64,000 nt of DNA, taken from Aptenodytes patagonicus. Its lineage: Eukaryota > Chordata > Aves > Sphenisciformes > Spheniscidae. The position numbers and the translations under genes were made by a program. The DNA lies in NCBI RefSeq assembly GCF_965638725.1, contig NC_134949.1, positions 15,436,951 to 15,500,950 on the forward strand, in the 5' to 3' direction. Numbering within the stretch: the stretch's first letter is position 1; every line of letters starts with the position of its first letter. Shown in pieces: positions 59,606 through 64,000 of the stretch. The notes under the pieces were generated by a model. It was given only the letters and a program-made list of their open reading frames with translations, searched no databases and was not told where the DNA came from.

Positions 59606-62600
59606 CTATAAAAACAAACATTTTAATTTGAATTAGATGATTGACCCAGAATATGAAACTTGGTATTGAAGTAGCCTGCCTTTAAGCAATAATCCAAACT
59701 TGCAGACCAAGTTACTGACTTCTCACTGGTGGCTGAATTTGAGGCAATAAGCTATCCTTTCCTTTCTTACTCCATTGCCCAAGCCAAGACTTTTGCCTTA
59801 TTCTTGGCAACACAGTAAGCATCCCATGACAAACGATAGTGATAGCCTCTAGTTAAGAACATAAGGGGTCTTGTGAGCTTTCTGAGACTGAAGCTTTGTT
59901 TCTCACAGCAGGTTTATTTTGTTGGTGATGAGTTTCCTGATGAAACGCTTACGTCAATACCCCAAAAATCTGACTGCAGCCTGGGAAGAAAGCAAATCTA
60001 GGCAGGTCTCCACAAACCACTCCTAAAGCAGTAAAAATGCGTACCCATTTCAGCTGGGCACCCTTTCCTTTGGCAAAGGACAAGGTTAAAGTGATTCTTT
60101 CCCAAACACTCGGCCCCAAATTCTGGGGCACAAAACCTAAGCAGATTAGATAGAAGACAGCTGGGACCTACTGCCACACGGTCATATGGAATCACAGGCA
60201 AAAAAGCATCAGTAAGAGCATTATTTTCATACTTATTTTCATACTGTTTGGTCTCTGAGTTGCAGCAGCCACCTTTAAAAACAAACAATTTTTAAACTGC
60301 CTGTTTTTTAAGCACTGGAGTTCACCTGCCTTTCCGAACAAAAGCCATGCTCCACTTGGGTTTTTATATCATTCACATGAGACTGAATTCTGCCACAGGC
60401 TCTTCATTAACAGTGAGGACACAGAAGTGAGAAAGAGTAATTTCACTTCCAGATCCCAGACTGAACATGAACATTACATGGCAAAGTTTCAGTTAATATG
60501 CACACCAATACAAACACCACCAGTCAAAAAACTCCATAGGTAAAGCAATTTTAGCCAGATATGGATTAAGTCTGTATTTTTTGCGTTCCTGAAGTGTCAG
60601 TCAAGAGAGGGATGCAAGCTTTATTCTCCACGTACGTTTTTTAAAATCCCCAACTTGAAAGACTATTCAGACTTTGATATCCACATAATGCACAATTAAG
60701 GTAAGTTTCAAAGGATGAAAGCTAAAATAAGTAACAAGATCAAAAACACCATACAATAAGCTTCCCATTTAAGTAACATTGCTGAATGAATTTCAAAGCA
60801 TTTGTGATTAAGACACTATTTAAAGGGAAGTCTTTAATACTATTATTTTTCCCCGCCGTAGCATTTCCTCAGACAGAGCTGGCTGCTGGGCCACCGGCTT
60901 CACCAAGAACATTTAACTATGCTGGGGTTCCAGCATAAACAAGAAAGATGGTGTGGCGAACTATGATGCCATAGTTCATCTAAAACCAGAAGAAATTACA
61001 TTAGCAATTAATGTAAATCAAGGCCATATACTTCAGGCACCCATCTTAAAAAGCAGGTGCCAGGATGGGAGTCATCTCACCTACTTCTCGACATCTACAG
61101 GTTCTCTTCATACTCAGTGGAGAGAAACAGCCACTCCTGGGGTGTGGTGCATCCTTCCCCGAGGTAGACATCCAAAATAGGTCAGGTAGGTCATGTTGTA
61201 GGAGTATCCACCTACATGACACTCAGTCAGACAAAGCTGGGAAAGCCAGAGGGCTTAACCCAGGCACCTACACTTCCTTTACGGACAAGGAGAGGAGGGC
61301 ACCTCTGAAAGGCGATGGGCAAAGCCCCACAGAGCTAGCCTACAGGCAGTGCAAAGCCGCTCCCCGAGCCTAGGAACCTTGGAGTACATGCCCCACATCA
61401 AGCACTTCCAGGCCGCTTGAAATCTGCGTTTTATATTAAGCAGAAATTCGCAGAAACAGAAAGTGAATAAAAATCCAGAAAGCGGAAATAAGGATCTTTG
61501 TCTTCTGCTTTCAGATGAATGCTCCAGCCCTGGGTAACAGCCTGGCTCCCTCCTGCCTGCTGCTCTTCTTACCCCAAATCTTCTACTCTAGGCTATGAAC
61601 TGGCCCCTTCTCTACAGCTGGGTGGGATCCCTGCCCTGTCCCCCTGTAACCCTCGCAGCCTGAGGGCTAGGTCACCTCTCCTGCATGCAGGCGCAAGGGG
61701 TACCTGTTTCTTGGCCTGAAGAGCACGTACAACTCAGCTCTGCAGTTCCTGAGCAAGCACACTATCCACCAGACAGTGCAAAACACATGCAAATGGGAAG
61801 CCACCATCCCCACGCTTGAGGAGGAGCTGTCGGCTGCTGTGCTGTGTGCTGAATTTGCCGGCACAAGGGAGCGAGGTTGAGGGCGCACTCCCAGGACAGG
61901 CAGGTTCTCTCTGGGGATTTCTGCAGGGAGGTGCTCCAACTCCAAACTGCGATGAAGCTTAGAGCAAGATCAGCATGTTCCCCCAGATCCCCTGCAATGC
62001 TTCTGAGCATGTATGGGAGCCAAGAGGCCGGTTTGCTACACAGGTTCATAAGCAAGTAGCCAAAAAGAGGAGCTAATTAAGTAGACTTTGCTGCATCATG
62101 ATACAAGAACCCTACAGACCCTGAAAAACAAATGGGAGCAAGACTCTGATTTCTCCAGAGCTTCTTTTTGGGCATCAGTATTGGCTAGGGGCAGCTGGAA
62201 GTAACTAATATCCTGCTGGAGCTGGTGTCCCAGCTCTGGTGGGAGCCGTGGGCTTGTAGCTGTGAAGAACCAGGGAGAAGATAATTCTTTTAAGTGCTTT
62301 AGAGAATTTGGTAACAGGCAACAAACTGCCAGTCTGACTTGTGCAAACAGAGATGCATGGATTAAACTGTACTCATGAGGGGAAAGAAATCCCAGTATAG
62401 CAAAATATAATTTTGCTTAATAAGTTTTAAACTATTGTTTCACTCCTGAAACATAATATGATGTAATGAGATGTAAGTGAAACTTTCTACAGCTTAACCA
62501 GTTCCTTATTAAAACAAATTTAAATGATTTCTCTTGAACATACTTGGCAGTTTCCATAAATCAACGTTTTTAGTCTTAAGTACTAAAGAATAAAATTTAC

Positions 62601-64000
62601 TTTGGAAAATTCTATTACTTCATCTTCAACCTTTATTCACTGTAGGAAATTATTAGTATTGCTAGAACTAGATAGATTTAATGTCAGCAGATGGTTGATT
62701 CGTGAAGTACTAGTTGCCAAAGAAAAAAATTGGTTTTAAGCTTTGCAGCATCCTATACCATCTCAAATTGACTCATGAAGAGTGGGAATGAGTGAAACCT
62801 AATGTGGTAAAAATGTACATAAACCACAGAAACTTTTTTTCTTAATTTACAACACTAGTTTGCTATGTGTTATAACCCAATCTCTCCAATAAAAACTATG
62901 CTTCACATAATAACTAAGATTGTTTTCTTCACTTGAATTTTAGCTATTTGTCTGAGCCCAATGATGTAGTGAGATGCTACAGCATCTTTCTGCTGTTACA
63001 TTCATTTCTGCAGGCCCACTGAGCGGCGTTTTGTGTTTTTGTGAGCATCGTGCCGGCTGGCACCACTGGCCTGGGAGCGAGTGCCAGGGAGGAATCATTC
63101 GGCTGGAACAGCTGCTGTTTCTAAGGTGCTGGAATTGGGCAGAGGATTGAGCATACATCACTTCTTGGTTTTGCTACCTGTCATCACCTGAAGCCGCATC
63201 AACTGTTGATTCATGCAGCATGTTTACACAGTAGCAGCTTTTGCTATGATATACAGCTATAGTTTCCAAGCATTTTGGTGAGCTTTTACAGGTCGGGTGA
63301 TGTTTTTGGCTGTCTGCAAGCCAGTTATTTGGATCGCATGTGCAAGGCCTTTCATATAGCCATGTCCTATGGACTTTACATATGAAAGGGTAATCAGTCT
63401 TTTTTGTTTCTTTTCCAAATTTCTGTCCCAGAACTGCAAATTTGAAAATTCAGATATCCAGGTTAAATTCAGTGATAAATCAGGTGTCCAAGCAGTAATT
63501 TGCAACCACAGAGGCTTGATCAACTAACGTGAGATAATCATTAACACAGGATCCAAGAGAAGCAGTAGGAAGAGCATGTGCCTGCCGAGAAGGAAGGGGC
63601 AGCTAGAACAGAAGAAGGCCTAATGACTCTGCCTCATTTCTTCTAACTTTGTTCAAAACCCATTGCTTTTCCATGATTTATTCATATTATTTTGCTATGC
63701 TTCACAGAACACAGTGGCAGACCCCGGCCCAACATATGCTGCTTCTCAATGATTCTTGCTCTCTAAGCTCAAAAAGGCTATATTATCTTTTCTTCTCATA
63801 TGACCCTGCCATAGCCCATGGCTAGGTGGTCAATTATCTGTTGAACTATTCACTGGCTAGCCATATTGTAAAAAAAACATCACATGGCTGGCTTCTCTAA
63901 TTGGATTATGTTCAGCAACCCAAGGGTGAAGTTAATACGTAGTCTAGATACAGATAATGCATATATATTGAAGAGCGCTTTGAAAAACCCTATAGTGAAG
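59606..64000 (-). other. COG5: COG5 upstream intron (no exon recognised)
   Basis: 4.4 kb with no recognised exon, mobile element or RNA gene. It is expected to be intron, since the preceding COG5 residues are not found here. A short exon could have been missed by eye. Confidence 0.6.

Noticed and set aside
61877-62059. Possible further COG5 exon upstream of 59605
   Set aside because: The Leu/Arg-rich frame lies on the + strand and does not match COG5; no minus-strand exon with fitting phase was recognised.

Overview
The window is avian nuclear DNA. The evidence is CR1 LINEs with (TAGAATCA)n-type or ATTCT-rich 3' ends, an ERVL-like provirus with a tRNA-Lys(1,2) primer site, and the gene order PRKAR2B - HBP1 - COG5, which matches human 7q22.3 (known synteny). 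No species is claimed.

Layout, left to right. (1) 1-17.9 kb, + strand: the 3' part of PRKAR2B (RII-beta regulatory subunit of protein kinase A), seven coding exons numbered 5-11 by comparison with the 11-exon mammalian gene. They join in one frame to give the last 258 residues: both cyclic-nucleotide-binding domains and the C-terminus. The 7.1-kb intron after exon 5 is mostly mobile DNA: a solo LTR with a CTCTT target duplication, a 4.36-kb provirus of the same family with a GCATC target duplication, both antisense to the gene, and a CR1 tail. (2) 17.9-24.7 kb: intergenic DNA with a decayed C2H2 zinc-finger fragment, low-complexity tracts and two CTCF-like motifs. (3) 24.8-26.6 kb: a CpG-island promoter for HBP1, with a divergent pair of ZNF143-type motifs, a palindromic CCAAT box, and, inside intron 1, an NRF1 palindrome, a TATAAA and a CACGTG E-box. 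(4) 25.5-44.66 kb, + strand: the complete HBP1 gene (HMG-box transcription factor 1). A first exon is followed by ten coding exons giving 517 residues, with an LxCxE motif, an AXH domain and an HMG box. (5) 44.8-64 kb, - strand: the 3' end of COG5 (lobe B of the Golgi COG tethering complex), four last coding exons giving 132 C-terminal residues. HBP1 and COG5 are tail to tail, with their likely poly(A) signals about 0.2-0.5 kb apart. COG5 introns carry three CR1 copies, one with an uninterrupted 404-codon reverse-transcriptase frame.

The three host genes are ordinary conserved genes and do not form one pathway. All splice junctions given here were checked for GT/AG and for phase, and the joined exons stay open to the stop codon. 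The least ordinary element is the provirus. It has lost most of pol and has no recognisable env, yet keeps an open 306-codon frame for a multi-pass membrane protein right after its primer-binding site. Second are the regulatory options in HBP1: an in-frame upstream ATG in exon 1, tandem splice donors in exon 6, and miR-29 and miR-17 seed matches in the 3' UTR. No bacterial-type system, CRISPR array, tRNA or rRNA gene was seen.
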